From Paraburkholderia caffeinitolerans (GTDB lineage Bacteria > Pseudomonadota > Gammaproteobacteria > Burkholderiales > Burkholderiaceae), in the NCBI RefSeq assembly GCF_902859945.1, contig NZ_CADIKL010000012.1, positions 124,001 to 188,000 of the forward strand: 64,000 bases of DNA, given 5' to 3'. Position numbers and translations under genes: made by a program. The notes beneath the pieces are model-generated. The model was not told the DNA's origin. It saw only the letters and a program-made list of their open reading frames with translations, and ran no database searches. Below are positions 8,901 to 18,238 of this stretch, piece after piece (position 1 is the first letter of the stretch; every line of letters begins with the position of its first letter).

Positions 8901-10220
8901 TCAGGCCGTCGCTTCGGTCTTGCCGTACTTGCGCACGACGTAGTCGCTTACGATCTGCTGGAATTCCTCGGCAATATGCTCGCCGCGCAGCGTCTTGACC
9001 TTCTCACCGTCGACGAAGACCGGCGCTGCGGGATTCTCACCCGAACCCGGCAGGCTGATGCCGATGTTCGCGTGCTTGGACTCGCCCGGGCCGTTCACGA
9101 TGCAGCCCATGACGGCGACGTTCATCGTCTCCACGCCCGGATATTCACCGCGCCAGACCGGCATTTGCGCACGCAGATAACTCTGGATCTGCGAAGCGAG
9201 CTCCTGGAACAGCGTGCTGGTCGTGCGGCCGCAGCCGGGGCACGCGATGACCATCGGCGTGAACGAGCGCAAACCCATGGTCTGCAAAATTTCCTGTCCG
9301 ACCACGACTTCGCCCGTGCGCGAAGCGCCCGGCTCTGGCGTAAGCGAAATGCGGATGGTGTCGCCGATGCCCTGCTGGAGCAGCACCGAGAGCGCCGCCG
9401 TCGACGCGACGATGCCCTTCGAGCCCATGCCCGCTTCGGTCAGGCCGAGGTGCAGCGCGAAATCGCAACGCTTGGCGAGTTGCTGGTAGACAGCGATCAG
9501 ATCCTGCACACCGCTGACCTTGCACGACAGGATGATCTTGTCGCGACCGAGGCCGAGTTCGACAGCGCGCTCCGCCGAACCAATGGCCGACTGGATCAGC
9601 GCTTCGTACATCACGCTCTGTGCTTCCCAAGGTGTCGAGCGCGCCGCGTTCTCGTCCATCATGCGCGCGAGCAGGTCCTGGTCGAGGCTGCCCCAGTTCA
9701 CGCCAATGCGCACCGGCTTGTCGTACTTGATGGCGGCTTCGATCATCTGCGCGTACTGCGTGTCGCGCTTGGCGCCCTGGCCAACATTGCCCGGGTTGAT
9801 GCGGTACTTCGAGAGCGCCTCGGCGCACGCGGGATAGTCACGCAGCAGCAGGTGGCCGTTGTAGTGGAAGTCGCCGATGAGCGGCACCGTCACACCCATG
9901 CGATCGAGTTGCTCGCGAACATGCGGCACGGCTGCAGCGGCTTCTGGCGTATTCACCGTGAGACGCACGAGCTCGGAGCCGGCCTGCGCCAGCTCCTTGA
10001 TTTGGATAGCAGTACCGATCGCATCCGCGGTATCGGTATTGGTCATCGACTGCACGCGCACCGGCGCGTCGCCGCCGATCGTCACCAACTGCCCGCCCCA
10101 GCGCACATGCACGGCGTGCGACTTGCGTCGCGGCGCGTGACCACCGAGGATCGGCTCGCTGGAACATATCTGGCTGTTGCTGGACGGGGATTGCGTTTCG
10201 CTTTGCATCGAAGAACCCAT
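8901..10220 (-). CDS. ispG: IspG (GcpE), 4-hydroxy-3-methylbut-2-enyl diphosphate synthase
   Basis: 439 residues from 10220, or 435 if the second ATG (10208, MQSETQS) is used. It converts 2-C-methyl-erythritol 2,4-cyclodiphosphate into HMBPP in the MEP isoprenoid pathway. It has a TIM-barrel N-terminal part and a C-terminal [4Fe-4S] domain with [10 protein letters not shown] and [10 protein letters not shown] supplying cysteine ligands. The segment between the two is of the longer proteobacterial type. It depends on iron-sulfur supply, linking it to the isc operon at 44-51 kb. It lies 101 bases after rodZ. Confidence 0.97.
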   Translation of the reverse strand: MGSSMQSETQSPSSNSQICSSEPILGGHAPRRKSHAVHVRWGGQLVTIGGDAPVRVQSMTNTDTADAIGTAIQIKELAQAGSELVRLTVNTPEAAAAVPHVREQLDRMGVTVPLIGDFHYNGHLLLRDYPACAEALSKYRINPGNVGQGAKRDTQYAQMIEAAIKYDKPVRIGVNWGSLDQDLLARMMDENAARSTPWEAQSVMYEALIQSAIGSAERAVELGLGRDKIILSCKVSGVQDLIAVYQQLAKRCDFALHLGLTEAGMGSKGIVASTAALSVLLQQGIGDTIRISLTPEPGASRTGEVVVGQEILQTMGLRSFTPMVIACPGCGRTTSTLFQELASQIQSYLRAQMPVWRGEYPGVETMNVAVMGCIVNGPGESKHANIGISLPGSGENPAAPVFVDGEKVKTLRGEHIAEEFQQIVSDYVVRKYGKTEATA

Positions 10221-10321
10221 TTACACCTCGCGCGCGTTGACGCCTGTATCGGGCGCCGCGCCGCGCGAATTGAAAAAGCATCGCGGCCCTTCAACTGGCC
10301 GCGATACACCTCATGTCTTGG

Positions 10322-11449
10322 TCAGGGCAACACGAAGCGCGCGACATTGCCGCGCGCCGACGCATACTTCGCTGTGTCGACCGGCTGGCCATCGATGGTC
10401 ATCGACTCGATGCCGGCCTTGTTGCCCACCGTAATTTTGAGCGGCTCGACGCCGGAGATCTCACGTCCATCGTTACCATGGATCAATCCGGAGAAGAGTT
10501 CCTTACCGTCTTTTTGGCGCACGCTAACCCAGGAATCCTGCGTCACGCGAATCGCGAACGTCGACGTGCCGGGCACCGCCGGCGCAGAAGCCGCTGGCTC
10601 CGGTGCAGCAGCCGCCACTGCTGCTGCGCTCGCTGGCGCGGCGGTCACGGCCGGCGCGGCGCTTGCAGGCGCGGCTGCGGCCGTCTGCGGCGCGCTCGCT
10701 GCGCCTTGAGCGCCTGCCGTCTGGCCACTAACTTGACCGTCTGCCTGGGTGTTCGTGGCATTGGCCGCGCTCGCAGCGTCGCCGCCCTGGTCCTGGTCTG
10801 CGCCCTGCTCAGCCGCTGCGCCCACCGTCGCACCCTCGGCCACCGTGCCCGAAGCGGCACCCGATTCGTTGCTCGCGGCGCTGGTCGCGCCGCCCGCCAT
10901 CGACTTCAGGCGCGCGAACCATGCCGACGATTCACCGCTATTCGTATGCCACATCGAAATCCCGATCACGGCGATCACGACGAGCGCAAGGCCCCACAGC
11001 CACGAAGCACGACGCCGCGGCGCATGCCCGCCGCCGCCCAACGAAAGCGAGACGCGGCCGCGCGGCAAATCCGCGCCCGACGATGCGGGCATCGACAGAT
11101 CCGGCTGCTGCACGCCTCGCTCGCGGCGCAGTGCCTGGGTGAGCGGTGCGGGATCGGCGCCAAGCAGCTTCGCATAGGCCCGCACCACGCCGAGCGCGAA
11201 CGTTGCATCCGGCAAATGACTGATGTCGCCCGCCTCAAGCTCGCGCAGCTTCGGCACCGCCACCTTCAGACGCGCCGAAACGTCCTCGACCGACCAGCCT
11301 TTCGCCGTGCGCAACTGCGCGAGGCGCGCGCCTACCGCGGCCAGCGTGTCGGGCACGGCCTGCACCGGCGATGGCGAACCGTCGGATACCGAACGGCCTG
11401 CGTTGGTCTCTGTTCCGTCTGTCCCGAAAGGGTGCTGCGGCTCGCTCAT
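10322..11449 (-). CDS. rodZ: RodZ-like cell-shape protein with HTH domain
   Basis: 375 residues from the ATG at 11449 (MSEPQHPFG). A helix-turn-helix domain (about 35-100: GARLAQLRTAKGWSVEDVSARLK, VVRAYAKLLG) is followed by a basic stretch, one membrane segment at about 155-172 (WLWGLALVVIAVIGISMW), a long Ala-rich periplasmic linker and a C-terminal DUF4115 domain (FAIRVTQDSWVSVRQKDGKELFSG). RodZ binds MreB and places the elongation machinery. The open frame extends further upstream, but the leader has no family similarity that I recognise. The linker is low complexity and will vary between strains. Confidence 0.9.
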   Translation of the reverse strand: MSEPQHPFGTDGTETNAGRSVSDGSPSPVQAVPDTLAAVGARLAQLRTAKGWSVEDVSARLKVAVPKLRELEAGDISHLPDATFALGVVRAYAKLLGADPAPLTQALRRERGVQQPDLSMPASSGADLPRGRVSLSLGGGGHAPRRRASWLWGLALVVIAVIGISMWHTNSGESSAWFARLKSMAGGATSAASNESGAASGTVAEGATVGAAAEQGADQDQGGDAASAANATNTQADGQVSGQTAGAQGAASAPQTAAAAPASAAPAVTAAPASAAAVAAAAPEPAASAPAVPGTSTFAIRVTQDSWVSVRQKDGKELFSGLIHGNDGREISGVEPLKITVGNKAGIESMTIDGQPVDTAKYASARGNVARFVLP

Positions 11450-11697
11450 CCCAAAGTCCTTGCGTCGATTCTTTTCTATCCCGGAACCGGCGGGCGCGCC
11501 GCGCCCTGCCTCGATTCGCAGACCGTTTATAACAAAATGCGCGGCCACTGTGCCGCATCCGATCGCTTCTGCAATGTTTCTTGTCAAATTTGACGGCTAT
11601 GTTGCGTCACTCCCCGCGCAACTGCGTCGATACTGCCTTTCACACTCTGTTATTGCCCCGCGACTACCCTTCTCCGCCCTGTTCTGGCCAACCGCGC
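11450..11697. other. Gap between rlmN and rodZ with no gene
   Basis: The 248 bases between the rlmN stop and rodZ start hold no supported gene. In many beta- and gammaproteobacteria a TPR lipoprotein gene (pilF/pilW) sits here. I see neither it nor a recognisable remnant. The minus strand carries a TTGACA at plus positions 11584-11589 that could belong to a rodZ promoter, but no good -10 follows. Confidence 0.5.
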
Positions 11698-12852
11698 TCA
11701 GTGCCGAACCGGATGAACATCGATCACCTTTCGTGCACTGCGCTCGGCGAGACGCGTACGATCCTTCACCTCGCCCGCGAGCTGACCACAGGCCGCGTCG
11801 ATGTCGTCGCCACGCGTTTTGCGCACGGTCGTGACAACGCCTGCGTCCATCAGAATCTGCGCGAAACGCTTGATCTGGTCCGATTTCGAGCGCAGCAGAC
11901 CCGACTCGGGAAACGGATTGAATGGGATCAGGTTGAATTTGCACGGCACGTCACGGGTGACTGCCAGCAACTGGCGTGCGTGCTCCTCGGTGTCGTTGAC
12001 GCCATCGAGCATGCAGTACTCGAACGTGATGAAGTCGCGCGGGGCCACTTTCAAATAGCGCTGGCAGGCAGCCATCAGCTCGCGCAGCGGATACTTGCGG
12101 TTAAGCGGCACAAGCTCGTCGCGCAGCGCGTCGTTGGGCGCGTGCAGCGACACCGCGAGCGCGACCGGCAGGTCGGCGCCGAGACGGTCCATCATGGGCA
12201 CGACACCCGAGGTCGAAAGCGTGACGCGCCGGCGCGACAGGCCGTAGGCGTTGTCGTCGAGCATCAGGCGCATCGCGGGCACGACCGCGTCGTAATTCAG
12301 GAGCGGCTCGCCCATGCCCATCATCACGACGTTGGTAATGACGCGCTCGCCCTTGCCCTCACCGCCGGTCGCACGACCGCCTGCCTCGCCCAGCAGCGAG
12401 GCGCGCAGGGCGAACTCCGCCATGCGTAGCTGACCGATGATCTCGGCAGTGGAGAGATTGCGTGAAAATCCTTGCTTGCCGGTCGAACAGAACCGGCAAT
12501 TCACCGCGCATCCCGCCTGTGACGACACGCACAGCGTGCCGCGCGTTTCTTCGGGGATAAACACGGTCTCGACCGCGTTGCCGTTGCCGACGTCCACGAG
12601 CCACTTGCGCGTGCCGTCGGAGGAAACGTTGTCGGAAATGATATCGGGCATGCCGATGGAGGCGCGCCCTTTAAGCTTCTCGCGTAGCGACTTGGCCAGA
12701 TCCGTCATGCCGTCGAAGTCGGCGGCATTGTATTGATGAATCCAGCGCTGAAGCTGTTTGGCGCGAAACGGCTTCTCACCCAGGCTCTCGCAATATGCGA
12801 TTAGCCCTTGAGCGTCGAGATCGAGAAGGTTGACGGTGGAACTGCTCGTCAT
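11698..12852 (-). CDS. rlmN: RlmN, dual-specificity rRNA/tRNA adenine C2-methyltransferase
   Basis: 384 residues from the ATG at 12852 (MTSSSTVNL), which has an AGGA at proper distance. The ATG 5 codons upstream has none. It is a radical SAM enzyme: [11 protein letters not shown] gives the CX3CX2C cluster motif, GMGEPLLN follows, and the conserved second-site cysteine lies in [10 protein letters not shown]. It methylates A2503 of 23S rRNA and A37 of some tRNAs. An unusual insertion, [16 protein letters not shown] (about 170-185), lies just before the GMGEP motif; it is Gly-rich and probably a surface loop. The gene is 128 bases after ndk. Confidence 0.96.
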   Translation of the reverse strand: MTSSSTVNLLDLDAQGLIAYCESLGEKPFRAKQLQRWIHQYNAADFDGMTDLAKSLREKLKGRASIGMPDIISDNVSSDGTRKWLVDVGNGNAVETVFIPEETRGTLCVSSQAGCAVNCRFCSTGKQGFSRNLSTAEIIGQLRMAEFALRASLLGEAGGRATGGEGKGERVITNVVMMGMGEPLLNYDAVVPAMRLMLDDNAYGLSRRRVTLSTSGVVPMMDRLGADLPVALAVSLHAPNDALRDELVPLNRKYPLRELMAACQRYLKVAPRDFITFEYCMLDGVNDTEEHARQLLAVTRDVPCKFNLIPFNPFPESGLLRSKSDQIKRFAQILMDAGVVTTVRKTRGDDIDAACGQLAGEVKDRTRLAERSARKVIDVHPVRH

Positions 12853-12980
12853 GTCGAATCCTGCCATTTCAGTGCGAGAGCGCGTTCACCGCCGGATTCG
12901 AGAGAACCCGGCACCGGACAGTGAACGACATCGCCGTTCGCGACCCTATGCTGCTTGAACTGCTATCGCGCTTTGATTGC

Positions 12981-13406
12981 TTAGCGCGAGTAAACGTTGA
13001 CTTCCGGGAAGAAGAACGCGATTTCAACGCGTGCCGTTTCAACAGCGTCCGAGCCGTGGACTGCGTTGGCGTCGATGCTGTCTGCGAAGTCGGCACGGAT
13101 CGTGCCCTTGTCCGCCTTCTTCGGGTCGGTCGCGCCCATCAGGTCGCGGTTCTTCAGGATAGCGCTCTCACCTTCCAGAACCTGGATCTGCACCGGGCCC
13201 GAGATCATGAATTCGACGAGGTCCTTGAAGAACGGACGTTCTGCATGAACAGCATAGAACTTCTCGGCGTCGGCGCGCGAGAGGTGGACCATGCGCGAGG
13301 CAACAATCTTCAGACCAGCGCTTTCGAAGCGGCTGTAGATCTGGCCGATCACGTTCTTTGCCACTGCGTCCGGCTTGATAATCGACAGGGTGCGTTCGAG
13401 CGCCAT
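12981..13406 (-). CDS. ndk: Nucleoside diphosphate kinase
   Basis: 141 residues, the standard length. It moves the gamma-phosphate between nucleoside triphosphates and diphosphates through a phospho-histidine. The active-site His is H117 in NAVHGSD, with the start [15 protein letters not shown] and GATDPKKA typical of the family. It heads the long minus-strand cluster to hflC. A TACAAT hexamer about 50 bases upstream may be its -10 box. Confidence 0.98.
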   Translation of the reverse strand: MALERTLSIIKPDAVAKNVIGQIYSRFESAGLKIVASRMVHLSRADAEKFYAVHAERPFFKDLVEFMISGPVQIQVLEGESAILKNRDLMGATDPKKADKGTIRADFADSIDANAVHGSDAVETARVEIAFFFPEVNVYSR

Positions 13407-13727
13407 AAAAACTCCAGAAAATTAAGAGGTTACAGATTCAAATGAATCCGCAATTGTAGCATGTTCCCATGTATGATTGCGATTGAACCCCGTTAGGTTG
13501 ATGGATGGCGCCCAGCCGGCGCAAAAGCCGTGCTGCCGGGCCTTTCAGCACCAATTAAGCATGGGAGATTACGCTCCCGGATGTTACGAAACTGCGGTAG
13601 CGAAACTGCGGTGCGGAAACTGTATGCGGCCCCGTTGAAACTCCGGGACACCACGCATATCTTATGAGTGAGCGGATTGCGCAACTGTCGCACCCCGCCT
13701 GCCACGCGTCTCACGCAAGGAGAAAGC

Positions 13728-14426
13728 ATGAACGAGTACCCCTACAACTTCGGCCGCGGCGGCACCGTCACCTCCGCCGAAACCCGCAACCGCGTACTGC
13801 GCAACACCTACTGGCTGCTCGCGCTGTCGATGGTGCCGACGGTGTTCGGCGCGTGGCTGGGCGTCACCACGGGTTTCTCGCTGTTCGCCGCCACAAGCCC
13901 CACGATGAGCCTGCTCGCGTTCTTCGCGATCGCGTTCGGCTTCATCTTCGCCATCGAGCGCACCAAGAACAGTTCGCTCGGCGTGTTCGTGCTGCTGGGC
14001 TTCACGTTCTTTATGGGCCTGATGCTCTCGCGGCTGTTGTCGTTCATCCTCGGCATGTCGAACGGCGCGTCGCTCATCATGCTCGCGTTCGGCGGCACCG
14101 GCGTGATCTTCGCGGCCATGGCCACCATCGCCACCGTCAGCAAGCGCGACTTCTCGGGCCTCGGCAAGTGGCTGTTCATGGGCGTGATCGTGATCCTGCT
14201 CGCAGGCATCGCGAACATGTTCCTGCACCTGCCGGCGCTGATGCTCACGGTTTCCGTGCTGGCCATCGTGATCTTCTCGGCCTATATGCTGTTCGACGTG
14301 CAGCGCGTCGTGAACGGCGGCGAGACCAACTACATCTCGGCCACGCTCGCGATTTATCTGGATCTCTACAACGTGTTCACGAATCTGCTCGCGATCCTCG
14401 GCATTTTCGGCGGCAACCGCAACTAA
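13728..14426 (+). CDS. Bax inhibitor-1 (YccA/YbhL) family membrane protein
   Basis: 232 residues from the ATG at 13728, preceded by AAGGAGAAAGC. A short polar start (MNEYPYNFGRGGTVTSAETR) leads to seven hydrophobic segments spread over residues 25-225. The last ends in a part with YLDLYNVFTNLLAILGIFGG, the conserved C-terminal signature of BI-1 proteins. In bacteria, YccA interacts with FtsH and BsYetJ is a pH-sensitive calcium leak channel. The role here is inferred as membrane quality control or ion leak. It stands alone on the plus strand with a terminator behind it. Confidence 0.92.
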   Translation: MNEYPYNFGRGGTVTSAETRNRVLRNTYWLLALSMVPTVFGAWLGVTTGFSLFAATSPTMSLLAFFAIAFGFIFAIERTKNSSLGVFVLLGFTFFMGLMLSRLLSFILGMSNGASLIMLAFGGTGVIFAAMATIATVSKRDFSGLGKWLFMGVIVILLAGIANMFLHLPALMLTVSVLAIVIFSAYMLFDVQRVVNGGETNYISATLAIYLDLYNVFTNLLAILGIFGGNRN

Positions 14427-14467
14427 ACCGCGCAGGGCCGGCTACGTTCCGGCCCTCGTTCGCAAGC

Positions 14468-14502
14468 AAAAAAGCCCATGATGCAAGTCATGGGCTTTTT
14501 TT
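14468..14502. terminator. Bidirectional terminator between BI-1 gene and MBL hydrolase
   Basis: A 12-bp stem AAAAGCCCATGA / TCATGGGCTTTT with a TGCAAG loop, an A-run before it and a T-run after it. It lies between two convergent genes and suits both. Confidence 0.85.
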
Positions 14503-14558
14503 CGTCTTCTGTTTGTCCGCGCACCCGCCGCAGGCCGAAGACAATTTGAAACCGGAGT

Positions 14559-15332
14559 TCAGAGAACAAGCCAGTCGAAGCCTTCGCCTTGTGTCGCAAC
14601 CCCGATTTCGGTTGCCGCATTGCCAAGTACAGCCGCCATGGCGGCGCGCGCGAGTTCAGGCGTGTTGTTCTGCTGGCTCAGGTGCGCCGCAACCAGATGA
14701 CGCAGCTTCGACCGATCGAGCGCCGCGAGAATGCCACCCGCAGCCTCGTTGTTCAGGTGGCCATGGGAGCCGCCAATGCGCGCCTTGAGCGACGCCGGAT
14801 AACGGCTCGCCGCAAGCATCTCCGGATCGTGATTGCATTCGAGCACGAGCGCGTCGCAGCCGCTCAGCACGGCGTGGATGTGCGGCGTCGACTCGCCAAC
14901 GTCGGTCAGCACCCCGAGCCGGCTCGCGCCATCATTGAATACGAATTGCAGCGGTTCGCGCGCGTCGTGCGGCACCGTGTACGGCAACACGCCAAGCTCG
15001 CCGATCTCGACCGCCCCGTCGCTCCATAGCACATTGAGTTCGACACCCGCATCGTCGGCGCCGACAGCCTGCGCCGTTCCCCAACTCATGTAGAGCGGGA
15101 TCGACCAGCGGCGCGCCAAGGTCAGCGCGCTGCCGATATGGTCGCTATGTTCGTGGGTAATGAGAATCGCGCTCAGCGTGTCGGCGGAAAGGCCCGCCCG
15201 AACGAGCCGTCGCTCGACTTCCTTCGCTGAGAATCCGCAGTCCAGCAGCACGCGCGTGGGCGTCGCGCCACCGCCGGCTTCCACGACTAGTGCGTTGCCC
15301 TCGCTACCGCTGCCGAGGCTTGCAAAACGCAC
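14559..15332 (-). CDS. MBL-fold metallo-hydrolase (YycJ/WalJ-like)
   Basis: 257 residues. The metal-binding motif HEHSDHIGS (about 60) and GSEGNALVVE near the N-terminus match the YycJ-type branch of the metallo-beta-lactamase superfamily. Later ligands are seen in ECNHDPEML and AAHLSQQNNTPE. YycJ-type proteins are suggested to be nucleases or phosphodiesterases, with links to cell wall control in Firmicutes. The substrate here is unknown. The start lies 7 bases after the bamC stop, so the two are translated from one message. Confidence 0.88.
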   Translation of the reverse strand: MRFASLGSGSEGNALVVEAGGGATPTRVLLDCGFSAKEVERRLVRAGLSADTLSAILITHEHSDHIGSALTLARRWSIPLYMSWGTAQAVGADDAGVELNVLWSDGAVEIGELGVLPYTVPHDAREPLQFVFNDGASRLGVLTDVGESTPHIHAVLSGCDALVLECNHDPEMLAASRYPASLKARIGGSHGHLNNEAAGGILAALDRSKLRHLVAAHLSQQNNTPELARAAMAAVLGNAATEIGVATQGEGFDWLVL

Positions 15333-15339
15333 GGCCGGA

Positions 15340-16479
15340 TCAGTTCAGCTGTGAATGAAGCGCCGTCACAATGCGCTGCGCATCGGTCGACGTATCCACC
15401 TGACCGTTCGCGGAGAGCACCGCCACCTGGGTCGAATTGCCGATCGAGCGCACCGAAATCATGTACTCCGGCCCCTGATTCTTCGCGGCCTTCTTCGGGT
15501 TGTAGAACATCTTGCCGAACAGGCCGTCGCCCTTGAGTTCCTGCATGGAGTCGGCGTAGCGCACGTAGTAGATGCCCTTCTCGCGGTCGCGGTTGTCGAC
15601 CGTGAAATTGGTGCGATCGAGCGCGAGGCCCACACGCAGCCACGCAGTCTCGAACGCCTCAGGCAGATCGAGCGTGGTGCCGTCCGTCCCGGACGCGACC
15701 TTGGCTGCAGCAGTCGACGGGCGCGCGTCGGTCAGCAGTTGCTTGGACTGCGCATCGTTCAGGCCGAACTTCTGCATGACCTTCGCGAGGAATGCGGCTT
15801 CGAGGGCCGGGTCGCGCGGACGCTCAACCCATCTCGACGAAGTCTTGTCCTGACCGGTCAGCACTTCTTCCATCGCGCTGTGCGTGATCGAAATGTCGGT
15901 CTGACCGTTTGCGCCACGCGTGACCAGCGTACGGAACTTGTCGCGCGTGCCCGACGAATACGCGAAATCGACCACGCGACCGATCGTGCGACGGAACCAG
16001 TCGTCCGGAATATTCGCGCGGTTTTCAGCCCAATCCGTGGTCATGATGCCCGTGGCAGGGGAATCGGTCGTTAGCGTGAAGCCGTTGTCGGTCCAGAATT
16101 CCTGCAGTTGCGGCCAGACGTCGTCGGGCGTGCGGCCGTCGATCACGAGCCAGCGGCGGTCGCCGTCGCGCTCGACGTGCATGCCAAGCGGATCCTGCGC
16201 GTTCGGCACGCCGAGCGTGGCATTGCCCGCGCTCGTGACGGTGCGCTGCGCTGCGCCGCCCAGCGTCACGGAGGGCGGCGGCGCGACGTATTTCTGGTCG
16301 CTCGGCACCGTCGACAGATCCTGCGGCACCGCCAGTGCCGGTGCGCTTGGCGTGTCCTTGTAGTTGACGCGATCCGACGCGAACATATCGTTCAGCGACT
16401 CGCAGCCCGCGAGCGAGCCGAGTGCGAGCGCCAACACCGCCATGCGGGTGGCGTGGAGAGAAAGAACGGAACGTTTCAT
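15340..16479 (-). CDS. bamC: BamC, outer membrane assembly lipoprotein
   Basis: 379 residues. The lipoprotein signal ends in LGSLAGC (Cys at about 26). It is followed by an unstructured stretch with VNYKDTPSAPALAVPQDL, the part of BamC that lies against BamD, and by two helix-grip domains. It is a non-essential subunit of the BAM complex. It lies between dapA and the MBL hydrolase; dapA-bamC neighbourhood is shared with E. coli (dapA-bamC). Confidence 0.94.
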   Translation of the reverse strand: MKRSVLSLHATRMAVLALALGSLAGCESLNDMFASDRVNYKDTPSAPALAVPQDLSTVPSDQKYVAPPPSVTLGGAAQRTVTSAGNATLGVPNAQDPLGMHVERDGDRRWLVIDGRTPDDVWPQLQEFWTDNGFTLTTDSPATGIMTTDWAENRANIPDDWFRRTIGRVVDFAYSSGTRDKFRTLVTRGANGQTDISITHSAMEEVLTGQDKTSSRWVERPRDPALEAAFLAKVMQKFGLNDAQSKQLLTDARPSTAAAKVASGTDGTTLDLPEAFETAWLRVGLALDRTNFTVDNRDREKGIYYVRYADSMQELKGDGLFGKMFYNPKKAAKNQGPEYMISVRSIGNSTQVAVLSANGQVDTSTDAQRIVTALHSQLN

Positions 16480-16580
16480 GTGGACCTTCGTAATACGGTA
16501 ACGCTAAGCCTTGACCTGCCGGAATTCGTGGCGGCGTCGGTTGAAAATACGGTGTTTCGGCTGGAAAGAACCTAAGCCGG

Positions 16581-17486
16581 TTAGCCGATCAGACCCGCCT
16601 CGCGCAGCGCCGTGCGCACCACATCGTGGTAGCGCTCGTCGAGCGGCGTGAGCGGCAGACGGATGCCGCCTTCGATGCGGCCGAGTTCCTGCAGTGCCCA
16701 CTTCGCCGGAATCGGGTTCGATTCGATGAACAGATTCTTGTGCAGGGACAGCAGCTTCAGGTGAATCGCACGCGCGGTCTTCGCGTCGCCTTCGAGCGCG
16801 GCGCGGCACAGTTCGCTCATCTGGCGCGGTGCGACGTTCGCGGTAACGGAAATATTGCCGTGGCCGCCGAGTAGCATGAGCGCGATCGCGGTGGGATCGT
16901 CGCCGCTGAAGATCATGAAGCCTTCCGGCGCATGCTTGATCAGATGCGCGGCGCGGTCGATGTTGCCCGTGGCTTCTTTCACACCGACGATGCCCGGTAC
17001 CTGCGCGAGGCGCAGGATCGTCTCGTTCGTCATGTCCGCGACTGTGCGGCCCGGCACGTTATACAGCATCACCGGAAGGTCCACCGCTTCGGCGATCTTC
17101 GCGAAATGGCGGTACATGCCTTCCTGGGTCGGCTTGTTGTAATAGGGCACGACCTGGAGCGATGCCTGCGCGCCAACATCCTTTGCAAGCTTTGTGAGTT
17201 CGATCGCCTCGGCCGTGGAATTGCCACCGGCGCCGGCGATGATCGGCAGACGACCCGCGGCGTGCTCAACCGCGGTCTTGACCATCAGGATGTGCTCTTC
17301 GACGTCGAGCGTGGCGGACTCGCCGCTCGTGCCGACGACGACGATGGCATCCGTCCCCTCTTCGACATGCCAGTCGATCAGTTTGCGAAACGCCGGCAGA
17401 TCGAGGCTGCCGTCTTCGTGCATGGGGGTGACGATAGCGGGAATGCTGCCGCGCAACGTGATGCCGTCCTGAGTTCCGTTAGCCAT
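16581..17486 (-). CDS. dapA: 4-hydroxy-tetrahydrodipicolinate synthase
   Basis: 301 residues, a class I aldolase-type TIM barrel. It condenses pyruvate with aspartate semialdehyde, the first step of the lysine/diaminopimelate branch. The Schiff-base lysine is K170 in GVKEATGN. The GTSGES motif (about 53) binds the carboxylate, and the tyrosine of LYNVPGRT (about 142) is the catalytic one. It gives the cell meso-DAP for peptidoglycan. Confidence 0.97.
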   Translation of the reverse strand: MANGTQDGITLRGSIPAIVTPMHEDGSLDLPAFRKLIDWHVEEGTDAIVVVGTSGESATLDVEEHILMVKTAVEHAAGRLPIIAGAGGNSTAEAIELTKLAKDVGAQASLQVVPYYNKPTQEGMYRHFAKIAEAVDLPVMLYNVPGRTVADMTNETILRLAQVPGIVGVKEATGNIDRAAHLIKHAPEGFMIFSGDDPTAIALMLLGGHGNISVTANVAPRQMSELCRAALEGDAKTARAIHLKLLSLHKNLFIESNPIPAKWALQELGRIEGGIRLPLTPLDERYHDVVRTALREAGLIG

Positions 17487-17530
17487 GAAACTTCAAAAAA
17501 ATGAGTACGTTAAACCGCGATTGTAGCGGA

Positions 17531-18232
17531 TTAGCCGATCAGATCGTAACGAACCAGGGGTAGTACCTGAGTCGCAGCGCTGTTACCGGTTCTTTCGGCC
17601 GTATCCGCCCCGTTCTGACAGGCAAGATTTTCCGCTGCCGAGTTGTGCGCAGTGTCCATCTCACGCACCGCGCAGATGCGCTGAACGAACGCCTCACGGG
17701 GTTGTGAGAGAAATCCGTCCTGATACGCGATCACGCGCAGCGTGGGCGCGCAGACCGCCAGCAACTCGCCCGGCGCGAGCAGAAATGCCGGGTTCGAAGG
17801 TTTGCCGACCGTCTCGTTACCTTGCGCGAAGGTTTCATAGATCAGCACGCCGCCCAGCGCGAGTGCGTCGATGAGACGCGGCATGAGCGGACGATGCAGA
17901 TAATTCGTCACGACGATGGCCGCGAAACGCGCGTCGTCCGGCAGCGGCCAGGGCGCGCCTTCGAGATCGCACTCCAGCGTGGCGACGCCGGCGACGCCAC
18001 GCATCGTCGCGAGCGCGGCGGCATCGCGATCGAGCGCCACCACCGAATGGCCACGAGCCGCGAGCCAGCGCGCATGACGCCCCCCGCCCGACGCGACGTC
18101 GAGTACCGAGCCGCCAGGCGCGATCAGGTGCGCCCACTGACGCACCCAGCCCGAGGGCTCGGACAGCCCCGCGTGGGTCGGTCCCGTGGGTGCGAGCGGC
18201 GTGCTGCCGCCGGAAGTGAGCATCATCGCCAT
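17531..18232 (-). CDS. Class I SAM-dependent methyltransferase
   Basis: 233 residues. Motif I is clear (VLDVASGGGRHARWLAARGH, about 42-61) followed by the acidic end of the second strand (VALDRD). A later IVVTNYLHRPLMPRL fits motif IV of small-molecule methyltransferases such as TehB-like proteins. No substrate can be read from it. It begins 6 bases after trpS stops and is followed by dapA after 44 bases. Alternative ATGs lie 2 and 3 codons inside the chosen start. Confidence 0.85.
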   Translation of the reverse strand: MAMMLTSGGSTPLAPTGPTHAGLSEPSGWVRQWAHLIAPGGSVLDVASGGGRHARWLAARGHSVVALDRDAAALATMRGVAGVATLECDLEGAPWPLPDDARFAAIVVTNYLHRPLMPRLIDALALGGVLIYETFAQGNETVGKPSNPAFLLAPGELLAVCAPTLRVIAYQDGFLSQPREAFVQRICAVREMDTAHNSAAENLACQNGADTAERTGNSAATQVLPLVRYDLIG

Positions 18233-18238
18233 CGCGTC

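Noticed and set aside
13493..13729. A 78-codon minus frame before ndk
   Set aside because: No family likeness or ribosome site. It covers the start of the BI-1 gene on the other strand.
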